From: Flavipsychrobacter stenotrophus
Lineage (GTDB): Bacteria > Bacteroidota > Bacteroidia > Chitinophagales > Chitinophagaceae
DNA: 14,603 nucleotides
Direction: 5' to 3'
Assembly (NCBI GenBank): GCA_947379685.1
Contig: CANCOG010000058.1
Location: 1 to 14,603, forward strand
Both the position numbers and the translations under genes were made by a program. The notes beneath the pieces are model-generated. The model ran no database searches, was not told the DNA's origin, and was given only the letters and a program-made list of their open reading frames with translations. Position 1 is the first letter of the stretch. Every line of letters begins with the position of its first letter. Positions 1 to 7,447 of the stretch are shown here, in pieces.

Positions 1-1
1 A

Positions 2-187
2 CCATTTTTCGAAAAAGCAATTGAACTTTATGGTGCCAGGGAAAGTACCCTAAAAGGTAATGACGCAGAATTATACCATTCGGCGCTCGTTGGGCTGAGG
101 CAGACATACAATGCTCAAAACAAGGTAGATAAAGCCAAGGAAATAGGCGCAAAAGTGAAAGCTTTCGAAGCCAAGACAGGTAACTAA
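2..187 (+). CDS. C-terminal end of a TPR-like protein (partial)
   Basis: An open frame enters from the left edge and ends at TAA 185-187, leaving about 61 visible residues. The visible part is Lys/Glu/Ala-rich and helical, with alternating small and aromatic positions (for example FFEKAIELYG and YHSALVGLRQTYNAQNK), as in tetratricopeptide helix pairs. Such repeats usually mediate protein-protein contacts. The start, any signal peptide and the number of repeats lie outside the window, so the function cannot be named. It is followed at once by a strong intrinsic terminator, so it is the last gene of its transcript. The coding call is fairly sure and the TPR call moderate. Confidence 0.65.
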   Translation, partial: PFFEKAIELYGARESTLKGNDAELYHSALVGLRQTYNAQNKVDKAKEIGAKVKAFEAKTGN

Positions 188-210
188 TATTTTTTTGATA
201 GATAGGAAGG

Positions 211-243
211 GCCACCAGTTAAGCTGGTGGCTTTTCTTTTTTA
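211..243 (+). terminator. Rho-independent terminator after the TPR-like gene
   Basis: A perfect 8-bp stem GCCACCAG/CTGGTGGC (211-218 with 224-231) closes a 5-nt loop and is followed by a T-rich run to about 243. It lies 24 nt after the stop codon at 187 and separates that gene from the sigma factor. Confidence 0.9.
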
Positions 244-271
244 ATTTCTCGTTACATTAGCAGCATAATTA

Positions 272-841
272 TTGACAATCAACGATCCCTTTATTCAGGC
301 GCTCAAGGCCGGAGACCAGCAGGCCTTCCGGACACTGGTAGATACCTACCAGCAAAAAGTGTTGAATACAGCCCTGAGTATGTTACAGAACCAGGAAACG
401 GCTGAGGACATAACCCAGGATGTGTTTGTGTCGGTATTTAAAACCATTTTATCGTTCAATGAAAAATCATCTGTTTCTACCTGGATATACAGAATAACAG
501 TTAATAAATGTCTCGATCACTTACGGTCGGCAGGTCGGCAAAAAAAAGCCGGTTTCCTGGTACAGTTATTTCAAAAAGAAGAAGGTAAAGACCTTGCCGA
601 CCAACCCGACTTTATTCATCCCGGCGTGGTCCTGGAAAAAAGAGAACAATCTAAATATTTATTCAAAGCAATAAACAGCCTGCAGGAAAACCAGAAAACG
701 GCTTTCATTCTTACTCACATCGAAGATCTTCCCCAACGTGAGGTAGCCGAGATCATGAACATTTCGGTTAAAGCGGTTGAGTCGCTACTTCAACGGGCAA
801 AGACTAATTTGAGGAAGTTTTTAGGGGATATGGAAAGGTAG
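272..841 (+). CDS. ECF-type RNA polymerase sigma factor (sigma-70 family)
   Basis: A 189-residue extracytoplasmic-function sigma factor. Region 2 spans about residues 13-85, with the typical AEDITQDVFVSVF helix and the STWIYRITVNKCLDHLR segment that binds the -10 element. Region 4 spans about 127-180, with an HTH around REVAEIMNISVKAVESLLQRAK that would bind the -35 element. A charged linker of about 40 residues joins them. The start is taken as TTG 272: an in-frame TAA sits at 266-268 and the next ATG would remove the first part of region 2. The window shows no anti-sigma gene next to it. The next gene, 282 nt downstream on the same strand, is a secreted DUF3857 protein, which may or may not be a target. 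The family call is firm and the start codon is less so. Confidence 0.92.
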   Translation: MTINDPFIQALKAGDQQAFRTLVDTYQQKVLNTALSMLQNQETAEDITQDVFVSVFKTILSFNEKSSVSTWIYRITVNKCLDHLRSAGRQKKAGFLVQLFQKEEGKDLADQPDFIHPGVVLEKREQSKYLFKAINSLQENQKTAFILTHIEDLPQREVAEIMNISVKAVESLLQRAKTNLRKFLGDMER

Positions 842-918
842 TTGTGTGGAGTATTTGCGCATAATGAAGCCGACTGGAAATTTTTGCTCTTTCATAGGTG
901 CAGTTCGTCTTTATCAAA

Positions 919-999
919 ATGAATTACCATATTGAATACATTCGTCAATTTTCTGTTAGATTTAGTAAGGATGATACTGCTCGTCTAATCTCATTTTAA
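919..999 (+). CDS. Possible 26-codon small ORF between sigma factor and DUF3857 gene
   Basis: An ATG at 919 opens 26 codons to TAA 997-999, with mixed charged and aromatic composition (begins MNYHIEYIRQF, ends ARLISF). It lies in the 282-nt gap between the sigma gene and the next CDS. No promoter or ribosome binding site is evident and I recognise no family. It may be chance, or a remnant. Confidence 0.15.
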   Translation: MNYHIEYIRQFSVRFSKDDTARLISF

Positions 1000-1092
1000 T
1001 GTCTTTTCAAAGTGCTTTCGTTTTAAATTCAAAGTGAATGGTTTATGGGCAAATTTTCCATAGTTAACCAGAATAAATTCAGGAGTTTTTAT

Positions 1093-1100
1093 TAATCTTG
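1093..1100 (+). promoter_or_regulatory. Weak candidate -7 box upstream of the first DUF3857 gene
   Basis: TAATCTTG matches the Bacteroidota -7 consensus TAnnTTTG at all but one defined base and lies 23 nt before ATG 1124. No TTTG -33 box is found at the expected spacing, so this is only a candidate. Confidence 0.3.
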
Positions 1101-1123
1101 TCCCCACGAAAAATGTATCCGTT

Positions 1124-3103
1124 ATGAGATTAAAATCCTTGCTTTTGCTGGGTTTTGCGTTGTTACTACTTAGTAATGCCAATGCCCAGCTAACCAATAC
1201 TCAAATTAAAGAATACCTGAAAACGAGTAGCTTCCCGATTGATGCTGATGCCAGCGCGGTTGTTTTGTATGAGCGGATTTCAATAGATATTGCCAATGAA
1301 GATGGCAGGTACGTGGAAACAAGGAATATTCATAAGACAATTAAGATATTGAAACGTGACGCTCTTTCGGCAGCAAACGTAAAGGTCTACTTTCCAAAAG
1401 ATGATTATAAAAATTACGTATATAAACTAAAGGGTGCCACGTACAACCTCGATGGTGATAGTATGAAGGAAACACCCCTGCCCAAGGGCGACTATTACAA
1501 AGATAAACTGGTCAACGAGTATTATGAAGTCAGCTTTACATTACCGGAAGCAAGGGAAGGTAGTATTATAGACTATTCCTATGACCTTGTTTCCCCGGCG
1601 TATGGTACGCTGCCTGTCTGGGACATACAGGATGAATATCCAAAACTGGTGAGCGAATATTCGTTATTGTACCCTTCAGTTATTTCTTTTACCTCCATAG
1701 CTTATTCGCAAAAGGTTATGAAGGTTTTTCCTTCTAAAGAAGAGGCCATGAGTGCAAAAGATGAGTTCTGTAAGTATGTTCAGAATAGTTATGCAGCAGG
1801 GAAGAACTACACATTTTGGGTAAGGAAGAATATAACTCCTATAAAGGCAGAGCCATTTGTGATCAATATGCTCAACCATAAAGAGCGTATGGAATTACAA
1901 GTATTGCTCTATAACTATGTAACAAAAATACCCTACAACAATACCTGGGAAAAGTATAACCAGGGCGAGTGGGATGATGATTATGCTAAGAACGCCCGTA
2001 AAACCTATGAGTTCCTGAAGGAGCCAATTCACAAGATAGTGAAGGATGATACCAATAAACTATCAAAGGCAAAGGCGATTTTCAGTTACGTGAGGGCCAA
2101 CTTCAAGACAGGTGAGAGCCCGAATCCGGGTGATTATAATGTTAAGACAATATTTGACAACAAGCGTGGCAGCTGGTGGCAGGTAAATACAGTACTGATC
2201 GCGATGCTAAACAATGCAGGACTTGAGGCCTACCCAATGACCATCAGTACTACAGATGGTATTTCTGCGGCTTCGAATTTTCCGGTTCGTCACAGACTGG
2301 TACACATGGTATGCGCGCTGGTAATAGACGACTATTATATTTACCTTGATGCAGGTAACAAGAATAATGTGTTTGGTATAATGCCCTTATACTGTTACAA
2401 CGGATATGCCCGTGTTATTTCCCAAAAGGGAGAGGCGGTGATGTTGTCGCCGGACTTGCTGGAAGATATAAGCAGCGAACAAATAAAAATCACTTGCCCG
2501 GGAGATACGGTGCAGTTGGTGGAGATTACACATAGGTATGGAATGATCACCTCTTCAATCATGCGTAAAGAACTGGAAAAGGAGAAAAATGAAGAAACCA
2601 ATTTCATAGATAAATTGGTGCGGGAAAAGTCTGAAGACGCCACGATGGTCACCCATAAGTTAGAAAATACCGACTTGCCAGATACGAACCTCGTCGTAAA
2701 ACTTACCTACAAAACCAAAATCAATGGCGATATCTCCAGCTATTTCATGAATACCTCTTGCGACAAGATTTTCCCTAAGAACCCTTTCCTGGCTGCAAAA
2801 CGGGTTTTGCCGGTTGAGTTCCAATACAGGTCGACAATTAAGCGTTACCTGAATGTGACGTTACCCAGTGGTTGCACTCCGGTCGATTCGTTACCGAATC
2901 CTGTTATTATTACCTTCGGTGATAATAATATGGAGTACAGGAAAAGTGTAGCATGGTTTCCTGAAATGTCTACGGTTTCTGTAAATGTTACCTACAAGAA
3001 TAACCAGGTCGTTTATGAGAATGATAAATATGATTATATCCGCGATTTCTATGCGGAAGTGATCAGGGATGAGAATAAGATCATTGCTTTCAAAAGAAAA
3101 TAA
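1124..3103 (+). CDS. Secreted DUF3857 / transglutaminase-like protein lacking the catalytic Cys
   Basis: A 659-residue protein with an N-terminal signal peptide (MRLKSLLLLGFALLLLSNANA, cleavage near residues 21-22), so it is probably periplasmic or envelope-located. A beta-rich DUF3857 region covers roughly residues 45-230. A transglutaminase-like fold follows at about 305-415 (helix SKAKAIFSYVRANF, then KRGSWWQVNTVLIAMLNNAG). The usual nucleophile position (GDC or GNC in active members) is W351, while the His (H394, in RLVHMVCA) and Asp (D409, in YLDAG) positions are kept. It is therefore probably a non-catalytic transglutaminase fold. The last 200 residues are beta-rich. It sits 1 nt upstream of a paralogous gene, indicating an operon. 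The Bacteroidota DUF3857 family is poorly characterised, so no substrate can be named. Confidence 0.85.
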   Translation: MRLKSLLLLGFALLLLSNANAQLTNTQIKEYLKTSSFPIDADASAVVLYERISIDIANEDGRYVETRNIHKTIKILKRDALSAANVKVYFPKDDYKNYVYKLKGATYNLDGDSMKETPLPKGDYYKDKLVNEYYEVSFTLPEAREGSIIDYSYDLVSPAYGTLPVWDIQDEYPKLVSEYSLLYPSVISFTSIAYSQKVMKVFPSKEEAMSAKDEFCKYVQNSYAAGKNYTFWVRKNITPIKAEPFVINMLNHKERMELQVLLYNYVTKIPYNNTWEKYNQGEWDDDYAKNARKTYEFLKEPIHKIVKDDTNKLSKAKAIFSYVRANFKTGESPNPGDYNVKTIFDNKRGSWWQVNTVLIAMLNNAGLEAYPMTISTTDGISAASNFPVRHRLVHMVCALVIDDYYIYLDAGNKNNVFGIMPLYCYNGYARVISQKGEAVMLSPDLLEDISSEQIKITCPGDTVQLVEITHRYGMITSSIMRKELEKEKNEETNFIDKLVREKSEDATMVTHKLENTDLPDTNLVVKLTYKTKINGDISSYFMNTSCDKIFPKNPFLAAKRVLPVEFQYRSTIKRYLNVTLPSGCTPVDSLPNPVIITFGDNNMEYRKSVAWFPEMSTVSVNVTYKNNQVVYENDKYDYIRDFYAEVIRDENKIIAFKRK

Positions 3104-3104
3104 C

Positions 3105-5024
3105 ATGTCCTTGAAAAATATCTGCCTTCTGGCCCTCGTTACATTTATTTTTACGAATAACATCCATGCCGGTGAGCAAAAGTTTCCGGTGTCTGCTATA
3201 CCAGATAGTTTGTTGAAAAATGCCCATGCGGTAATGCGGTTATATGATGCTCGTTATGTGATCAATGGCCCGGCGGAATATACCGTAAGCGAACGGTATG
3301 TAGTGACCGTGCTCGATGAAAAAGGTACGGGCTTTGGCAATTGCACTGAATATTACAGTAAGGGTAATTCGATAGATGACCTCAATGGTTTTTTGTACAA
3401 CAAGGAAGGTGAGGAGGTTAAGAAGATAAAACGAAGGGATATTGTGGATGTGGCTGCCTATGGTTCCAACTTCGTTACTGACTATCGCGCCTTGCTGCAT
3501 ACTTTCGGTGCACACCAATACCCTTATACCACAGAATACGAAGTAGAAAAAACCTACTATTCTACATTGAGCCTGGCCAGCTGGACTGCCGTCCCTGGCT
3601 TGCATTGTTCGGTGCAGCAGGCAACGGTTTCCGTCGAGTATCCGCTTGATTACCCGCTTAGGTTCAGGTCCAAAAGTTTGCCGGTGCAGCCGGTGGTTGC
3701 TACTCGGGACGGGCAGCATATTTTAACTGCCAGCCTCATGGGGTTCAAGGCCCTTAAAGATTTTGACGAGATATCGGTTGATGCAGACATGCATATGCCA
3801 GGCATAGTGCTTGCCTGCGATACTTTTTCATTGTTTGGGACCAACGGCAGCATGGCTACCTGGAAGGACTTTGGCAGGTTTTTCTACCAGCTGAATGATG
3901 GCCGCGACGTGCTCACGCCACAAATGAAGGCAACCGTACATCAGCTGACAGATACCTGCACCAGTAACCAGCAGAAGATCAATGTATTATACCAATACCT
4001 GCAAAAGAACACCCGTTACGTGAGCATACAACTGGGTATAGGTGGGTGGCAGACTTTTGATGCAACCTTTGTATGCGAAAAAAAATATGGGGACTGTAAG
4101 GCGTTGTCCAATTTCATGAAGGCTATGCTGAAGGAAGCCGGGATTGTATCTTATACCACACTGGCCAGGGTGGGCAGTCCGGACCTGTTACCTATGAACC
4201 CCGAGTTTCCTTATAATATATTTAACCATGCTATTCTGTGTGTGCCTACGCCCACCGATACGACTTGGCTGGAATGTACATCGGCCAGTACGCCGGCTGG
4301 CTACCTGTCCAACAGTACAAGCGACAGAAAAGTATTGGTGGGTACGCCCGAGGGTGGGGTGGTTGTATCCACACCCACTTACGGACCGGAAACGAATGTA
4401 CTGATAAGGAAGGCCGAACTGGTACTGAATGATAAGAATGAACTTTCCGGGAAGGTGAGTTTGAACTATGGCGGGTTGTTCTGGGAGCGCGAACACGCCA
4501 ATGTAATAGATGCGCCCAGGGCCGCCCTCGATAAGCACCTGAGCACTGTGCTGGGCTTTTCCGATTATTCGATCGCTGAGGCTACTGCCCGCACTGCGAC
4601 TGAGGGAAAGATACCCTTTATTAAGGAGACGATGAATATTACCGCAACCGCAGAAGCCAATGCCAGCGGCAGCAGCCTGATGCTTAATACCCGCATGTTT
4701 CCGCTGCTGCCTGTGCCATCCTCTCGGGCGGATACCAGCACCAGCAAGTTTCAATTACACAAGAGTTATTGCATGAAAGATACCGTTATCATTACCCTCA
4801 ACGGAAACTATGCCCCATCTACTCCGTTTAAAGATGTGGACATCACTTATCCATTCGGTAGCTACCACCTTTCTTACACAATCAACGGCAAAACCCTAAC
4901 CAAAACCTCCGTATACACCATTAAGGCAGGCATTTACTCCGGCGACCAATTCGCGAATCTCAAAAAGATGCGCGGGGAATCTATTGGGACGTCGAGGAAT
5001 ATGGTGGTGTTGGGGAAGTTGTAG
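3105..5024 (+). CDS. Secreted DUF3857 / transglutaminase-like protein with intact Cys-His
   Basis: A 639-residue protein. I start it at ATG 3105, 1 nt after the previous stop, because this gives a clean signal peptide (MSLKNICLLALVTFIFTNNIHA). The longer frame from 3069 would overlap the upstream gene and place charged residues before the hydrophobic core. DUF3857 lies at about residues 30-230. The transglutaminase core is at about 295-395, with the nucleophile C331 in YGDCKALSNFMKAML, H375 in NHAI, and an acidic residue in WLECTS (E390) where the triad Asp is usual. A beta-rich tail follows. It may be a peptidase-like or acyl-transfer enzyme acting in the envelope. The pairing with a Cys-less paralogue suggests that the two proteins work together. 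No terminator is obvious after it. Confidence 0.86.
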   Translation: MSLKNICLLALVTFIFTNNIHAGEQKFPVSAIPDSLLKNAHAVMRLYDARYVINGPAEYTVSERYVVTVLDEKGTGFGNCTEYYSKGNSIDDLNGFLYNKEGEEVKKIKRRDIVDVAAYGSNFVTDYRALLHTFGAHQYPYTTEYEVEKTYYSTLSLASWTAVPGLHCSVQQATVSVEYPLDYPLRFRSKSLPVQPVVATRDGQHILTASLMGFKALKDFDEISVDADMHMPGIVLACDTFSLFGTNGSMATWKDFGRFFYQLNDGRDVLTPQMKATVHQLTDTCTSNQQKINVLYQYLQKNTRYVSIQLGIGGWQTFDATFVCEKKYGDCKALSNFMKAMLKEAGIVSYTTLARVGSPDLLPMNPEFPYNIFNHAILCVPTPTDTTWLECTSASTPAGYLSNSTSDRKVLVGTPEGGVVVSTPTYGPETNVLIRKAELVLNDKNELSGKVSLNYGGLFWEREHANVIDAPRAALDKHLSTVLGFSDYSIAEATARTATEGKIPFIKETMNITATAEANASGSSLMLNTRMFPLLPVPSSRADTSTSKFQLHKSYCMKDTVIITLNGNYAPSTPFKDVDITYPFGSYHLSYTINGKTLTKTSVYTIKAGIYSGDQFANLKKMRGESIGTSRNMVVLGKL

Positions 5025-5131
5025 GCAGGGGGCTTTGCGGCAAAATAATTTCCCAAACTTGATCAAAGCATTGCGGTAAAAAATATTTTTATAATTCTGA
5101 AAAACACGATGAATTTTCAAACTGTTTTCAG

Positions 5132-5139
5132 TACTTTTG
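5132..5139 (+). promoter_or_regulatory. -7 promoter box of the tRNA-Met gene
   Basis: TACTTTTG is an exact match to the Bacteroidota -7 consensus TAnnTTTG and lies 12 nt before the mature tRNA 5' end. A perfect TTTG -33 box is not seen at 19-20 nt spacing; only T-rich sequence lies upstream. Confidence 0.6.
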
Positions 5140-5151
5140 CACTCCGATTTT

Positions 5152-5225
5152 GGCGAGATAGCTCAGTTGGTTAGAGCACAGGATTCATAACCCTGAGGTC
5201 GGGAGTTCAAATCTCCTTCTCGCTA
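5152..5225 (+). tRNA. tRNA-Met (anticodon CAT), elongator type
   Basis: A 74-nt cloverleaf. The acceptor is GGCGAGA with TCTCGCT (the end pair is G-U). The D arm is GCTC/GAGC, the anticodon loop TTCATAA (CAT at 5186-5188), and the T arm GGGAG/CTCCT around TTCAAAT. The discriminator is A5225 and CCA is not encoded (CAT follows). The paired first base and overall form fit elongator Met. The tRNA-Ile(CAT) type cannot be fully excluded by eye, because both carry CAT in DNA. The last anticodon-stem pair is A5183/C5191, a mismatch. It has its own -7 box and terminator. Confidence 0.93.
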
Positions 5226-5230
5226 CATTT

Positions 5231-5256
5231 AAGGCTCCCGTAATGGGAGCCTTTTA
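5231..5256 (+). terminator. Rho-independent terminator of the tRNA gene
   Basis: The 7-bp GC-rich stem GGCTCCC/GGGAGCC (5233-5239 with 5245-5251), extended by two A-T pairs, has a 5-nt loop and is followed by TTTTA. It ends tRNA transcription. On the opposite strand the following run is only TTAAAT, so it would be a weak terminator for the lysR gene. Confidence 0.85.
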
Positions 5257-5275
5257 TATTTCCGCAATCTTTTGC

Positions 5276-6199
5276 TCAATATTGTTCAAACCATTCAAAC
5301 TTATTGTGGATTATATTGTCTTTTTCCTTTGTCAGGTAATCGAGGTAGGCTTTCGCGGCACCTGAAAATTTCTTGTTCTTCAGCCAAATCAAGTGCCAGT
5401 TGGTGATAATAGGGAAGTTTTTGACGGGAACTATCTGGAGCTCGCCAGCATTGAGTTCATTTTTTATACCTATCAGCGGCATGATAGAAGACCCTAGTCC
5501 CGCTAATACAGCCTGTTTTACGGCTTCATTTGAAGTGAGTTCCATTTTCTTCAATACAGGTAAATTGTTTTCATGTATAAATCGTTCCATTACCAACCGA
5601 GTGCCCGAACCTTGTTCCCTGTATATTAAGGGCACTTGTTCAAAAACTGAGTAGTCGTAGGGCTTTTTGTTGAACTTTTCCAGGGCGTTTGATACGAGGT
5701 ACAATTTGTTCTGCATCAGCCTTATGCTATCTACCGCTATGGCATCCGGTAGCAGCGAAACCAGGGAGAAATCTACCTCGTTATGTTCCAGGCTCTCAAT
5801 TACTTTTGTCTTGTTGGTAACATCCATTGCCAGTTCTATACCTGGGTTCAGTTTCAAAAAGTCCGCCAGAAAGTAGGGCATAACGTACTTACCCGTAGAT
5901 ACGATAGAAATTTTCAGTCGGCCGGTAAGTTGCCCTTTATGCGCTTGTGTTTTATAGTTCAGTGCATAGACTCCTTCTAATATTTGCTCGGCAGCCAATG
6001 CAATTTCCCTTCCAAAGTCGGTAACATATAACTGTCGTCCTACCACTTCTGTAAGCGGTATTTCAAATTGGTCCTGAAAATTTTTTAGCTGTATGGATAC
6101 CGCCGGCTGTGTCAGATGCAGTGCTTCAGCAGCCTTTGTAATACTTTCCATCTGGGTCACTTTCAGGAACACTTTTAACTGGTTGAGTGTGTAATTCAT
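5276..6199 (-). CDS. LysR-family transcriptional regulator (CbbR/CcmR-like by context)
   Basis: A 307-residue LysR-type regulator. The N-terminal winged HTH is at residues 1-62 (LNQLKVFLKVTQMESITKAAEALHL, then TQPAVSIQLKNF), followed by a linker helix and a periplasmic-binding-like effector domain at about 90-295 that starts GRLKISIVSTGKYVMPYFL. The length is normal. It is divergent from purK, with its ATG at 6197-6199 and a 108-nt gap to the purK ATG, the usual arrangement for a LysR protein and its target. LysR members of the CbbR, CmpR and CcmR groups control carbon-fixation and bicarbonate-uptake genes. The neighbouring SbtA-family gene and CO2-linked enzymes make that role plausible here, but the effector cannot be read from sequence. 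A dyad overlapping its start codon suggests autoregulation. Confidence 0.9.
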   Translation of the reverse strand: MNYTLNQLKVFLKVTQMESITKAAEALHLTQPAVSIQLKNFQDQFEIPLTEVVGRQLYVTDFGREIALAAEQILEGVYALNYKTQAHKGQLTGRLKISIVSTGKYVMPYFLADFLKLNPGIELAMDVTNKTKVIESLEHNEVDFSLVSLLPDAIAVDSIRLMQNKLYLVSNALEKFNKKPYDYSVFEQVPLIYREQGSGTRLVMERFIHENNLPVLKKMELTSNEAVKQAVLAGLGSSIMPLIGIKNELNAGELQIVPVKNFPIITNWHLIWLKNKKFSGAAKAYLDYLTKEKDNIIHNKFEWFEQY

Positions 6200-6214
6200 A
6201 AATAATTTTTATGA
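6196..6214. promoter_or_regulatory. Candidate LysR operator in the lysR-purK intergenic region
   Basis: A perfect 7-bp inverted repeat TCATAAA-N5-TTTATGA (6196-6202 and 6208-6214) contains a centred T-N11-A (T6199 to A6211), the LysR-box geometry. It overlaps the lysR start codon. A second short dyad, ATGA-TTG-TCAT, lies at 6211-6221, and AAGTT/AACTT arms lie at 6226-6230 and 6246-6250. The region is AT-rich, so chance dyads are possible. Confidence 0.4.
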
Positions 6215-6223
6215 TTGTCATTG

Positions 6224-6231
6224 TAAAGTTA
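6224..6231 (-). promoter_or_regulatory. Candidate -7 box for lysR
   Basis: The minus strand reads TAACTTTA, one defined base off TAnnTTTG, 24 nt before the lysR ATG. No good -33 TTTG is found at 19-20 nt. Confidence 0.3.
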
Positions 6232-6257
6232 AATAAAAACTAATGAACTTATTGCTT

Positions 6258-6265
6258 CACTTTTG
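6258..6265 (+). promoter_or_regulatory. Candidate -7 box of the purK-purE-icd operon
   Basis: CACTTTTG differs from TAnnTTTG at one defined base and lies 42 nt before the purK ATG at 6308. The DNA 19-20 nt upstream is A-rich with no TTTG, so the promoter may need the LysR activator. Its position also argues against an upstream TTG 6263 start for purK. Confidence 0.45.
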
Positions 6266-6307
6266 CGTCATCAAATAAAAACAAGAGTAAAACACACAAC
6301 GACAGAT

Positions 6308-7447
6308 ATGCTGGAAAATCTAAAAATAGGAATACTGGGTGGCGGACAATTGGGGAGCATGCTGCTCAGGTACGCAATAGATTTTGGACTTAATGTTTCG
6401 GTTATGGACAAAGATGCGGAAGCACCATGCTCGCGTCATACATCTTCGTTTCAAATAGGCGACCCCATGAATTATGATGATGTTATAGCATTCGGTAAGC
6501 ATCTGGATATCATCACGATAGAAAAAGAGGCTGTTAATGTTGAGGCTCTCCAAAAATTGCAGGATGACGGGGTAAGGGTCTACCCGTCTCCCCGAATTAT
6601 CGAGACAATCCAGGATAAGTATGTTCAGAAGCAGTTCCTTGCGCAAAACGGCATACCAGTTGTTCCGGGTTTGCTGATAAAGGGCAGAGACGACCTAAGG
6701 CAACATACAGATAAATTCCCCGCCTGCCTCAAAAAATGCAAGCAGGGTTACGATGGCAAGGGAGTTATGATCCTTAAAAGCGCAGCTGATATCGCTAATG
6801 CCTTCGATGAAGAATGTGTTCTGGAGGATCTGGTTGAAATAAGGCATGAGATATCCGTTATTGTTTCCCGTAACGAAAGCGGTGCCGTAGAATGTTACGA
6901 TCCGGTTTTAATGGTTTTCAACCGGGAACGCATGATATTGGATTTTCAGATGTGCCCGGCTAATATCGATGTTAATCTGGCTGTACAAGCTTGCAGCCTG
7001 GCAGTAAAAACTGCTGAGGTTTTACTGCTCGTCGGTATAATGGCCGTCGAAATGTTCATATCCTCTGACGGGAAATTATACGTAAATGAATTGGCTCCAA
7101 GACCTCATAACAGTGGCCATCATACAATTGAAGCTAATGCAACATCTCAGTTCGAGCAACAGATGAGAATGATTCTTGATTTGCCCATAGGCAGCACCAG
7201 GCAAAACATGGCTTCAGTAATGATCAATATAATTGAACCGGCTGCATTCCGTAAAAACTCCATTTTGGAAGCGCTGAAAACGATACTCTGTACAGATGAT
7301 GTACACCTTCATTGGTATGGCAAAAAGCTAGGTACCGAAGGCCGTAAAATTGGCCATGTAACCATTACGGAAAACACAATTGAAGATGCAATGTCAAAAG
7401 CAGTAATGATTCGTCACATTTTAAAAGGATTGCAAAATGGAAACTAA
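6308..7447 (+). CDS. purK: N5-carboxyaminoimidazole ribonucleotide synthase (PurK)
   Basis: PurK uses ATP and bicarbonate to carboxylate aminoimidazole ribonucleotide in purine synthesis. The 379-residue frame from ATG 6308 opens LENLKIGILGGGQLGSMLL (nucleotide-binding GGGQLG at residues 11-16). It has the ATP-grasp segment with QGYDGKG (residues 146-152), the ligand-binding segment ELAPRPHNSGHH (about 261-272) and the late HWYGKK motif (335-340). The length is normal for the family. An in-frame TTG at 6263 falls on the promoter -7 box, so ATG 6308 is preferred. The gene overlaps purE by 11 nt, indicating coupled translation of enzymes for consecutive steps. Whether this is the only purK in the genome is unknown. 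Confidence 0.93.
   Translation: MLENLKIGILGGGQLGSMLLRYAIDFGLNVSVMDKDAEAPCSRHTSSFQIGDPMNYDDVIAFGKHLDIITIEKEAVNVEALQKLQDDGVRVYPSPRIIETIQDKYVQKQFLAQNGIPVVPGLLIKGRDDLRQHTDKFPACLKKCKQGYDGKGVMILKSAADIANAFDEECVLEDLVEIRHEISVIVSRNESGAVECYDPVLMVFNRERMILDFQMCPANIDVNLAVQACSLAVKTAEVLLLVGIMAVEMFISSDGKLYVNELAPRPHNSGHHTIEANATSQFEQQMRMILDLPIGSTRQNMASVMINIIEPAAFRKNSILEALKTILCTDDVHLHWYGKKLGTEGRKIGHVTITENTIEDAMSKAVMIRHILKGLQNGN

Noticed and set aside
3069..3104. Upstream ATG start for the second DUF3857 protein
   Set aside because: It would overlap the previous gene by 35 nt and put 12 charged residues before the signal peptide; ATG 3105 gives a clean one.
4188..4754. 188-codon minus-strand open frame inside the second DUF3857 gene
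   Set aside because: Gln/His/Arg-rich antisense translation opposite a strongly supported secreted protein; no motif.
5152..5255. tRNA gene as an integration site bounding a genomic island
   Set aside because: No integrase nearby and no second copy of the tRNA 3' end is visible in the window.
6263..6307. TTG start extending PurK by 15 residues
   Set aside because: The extension is basic and atypical, begins on the probable -7 box, and ATG 6308 is immediately followed by the conserved N-terminal strand.
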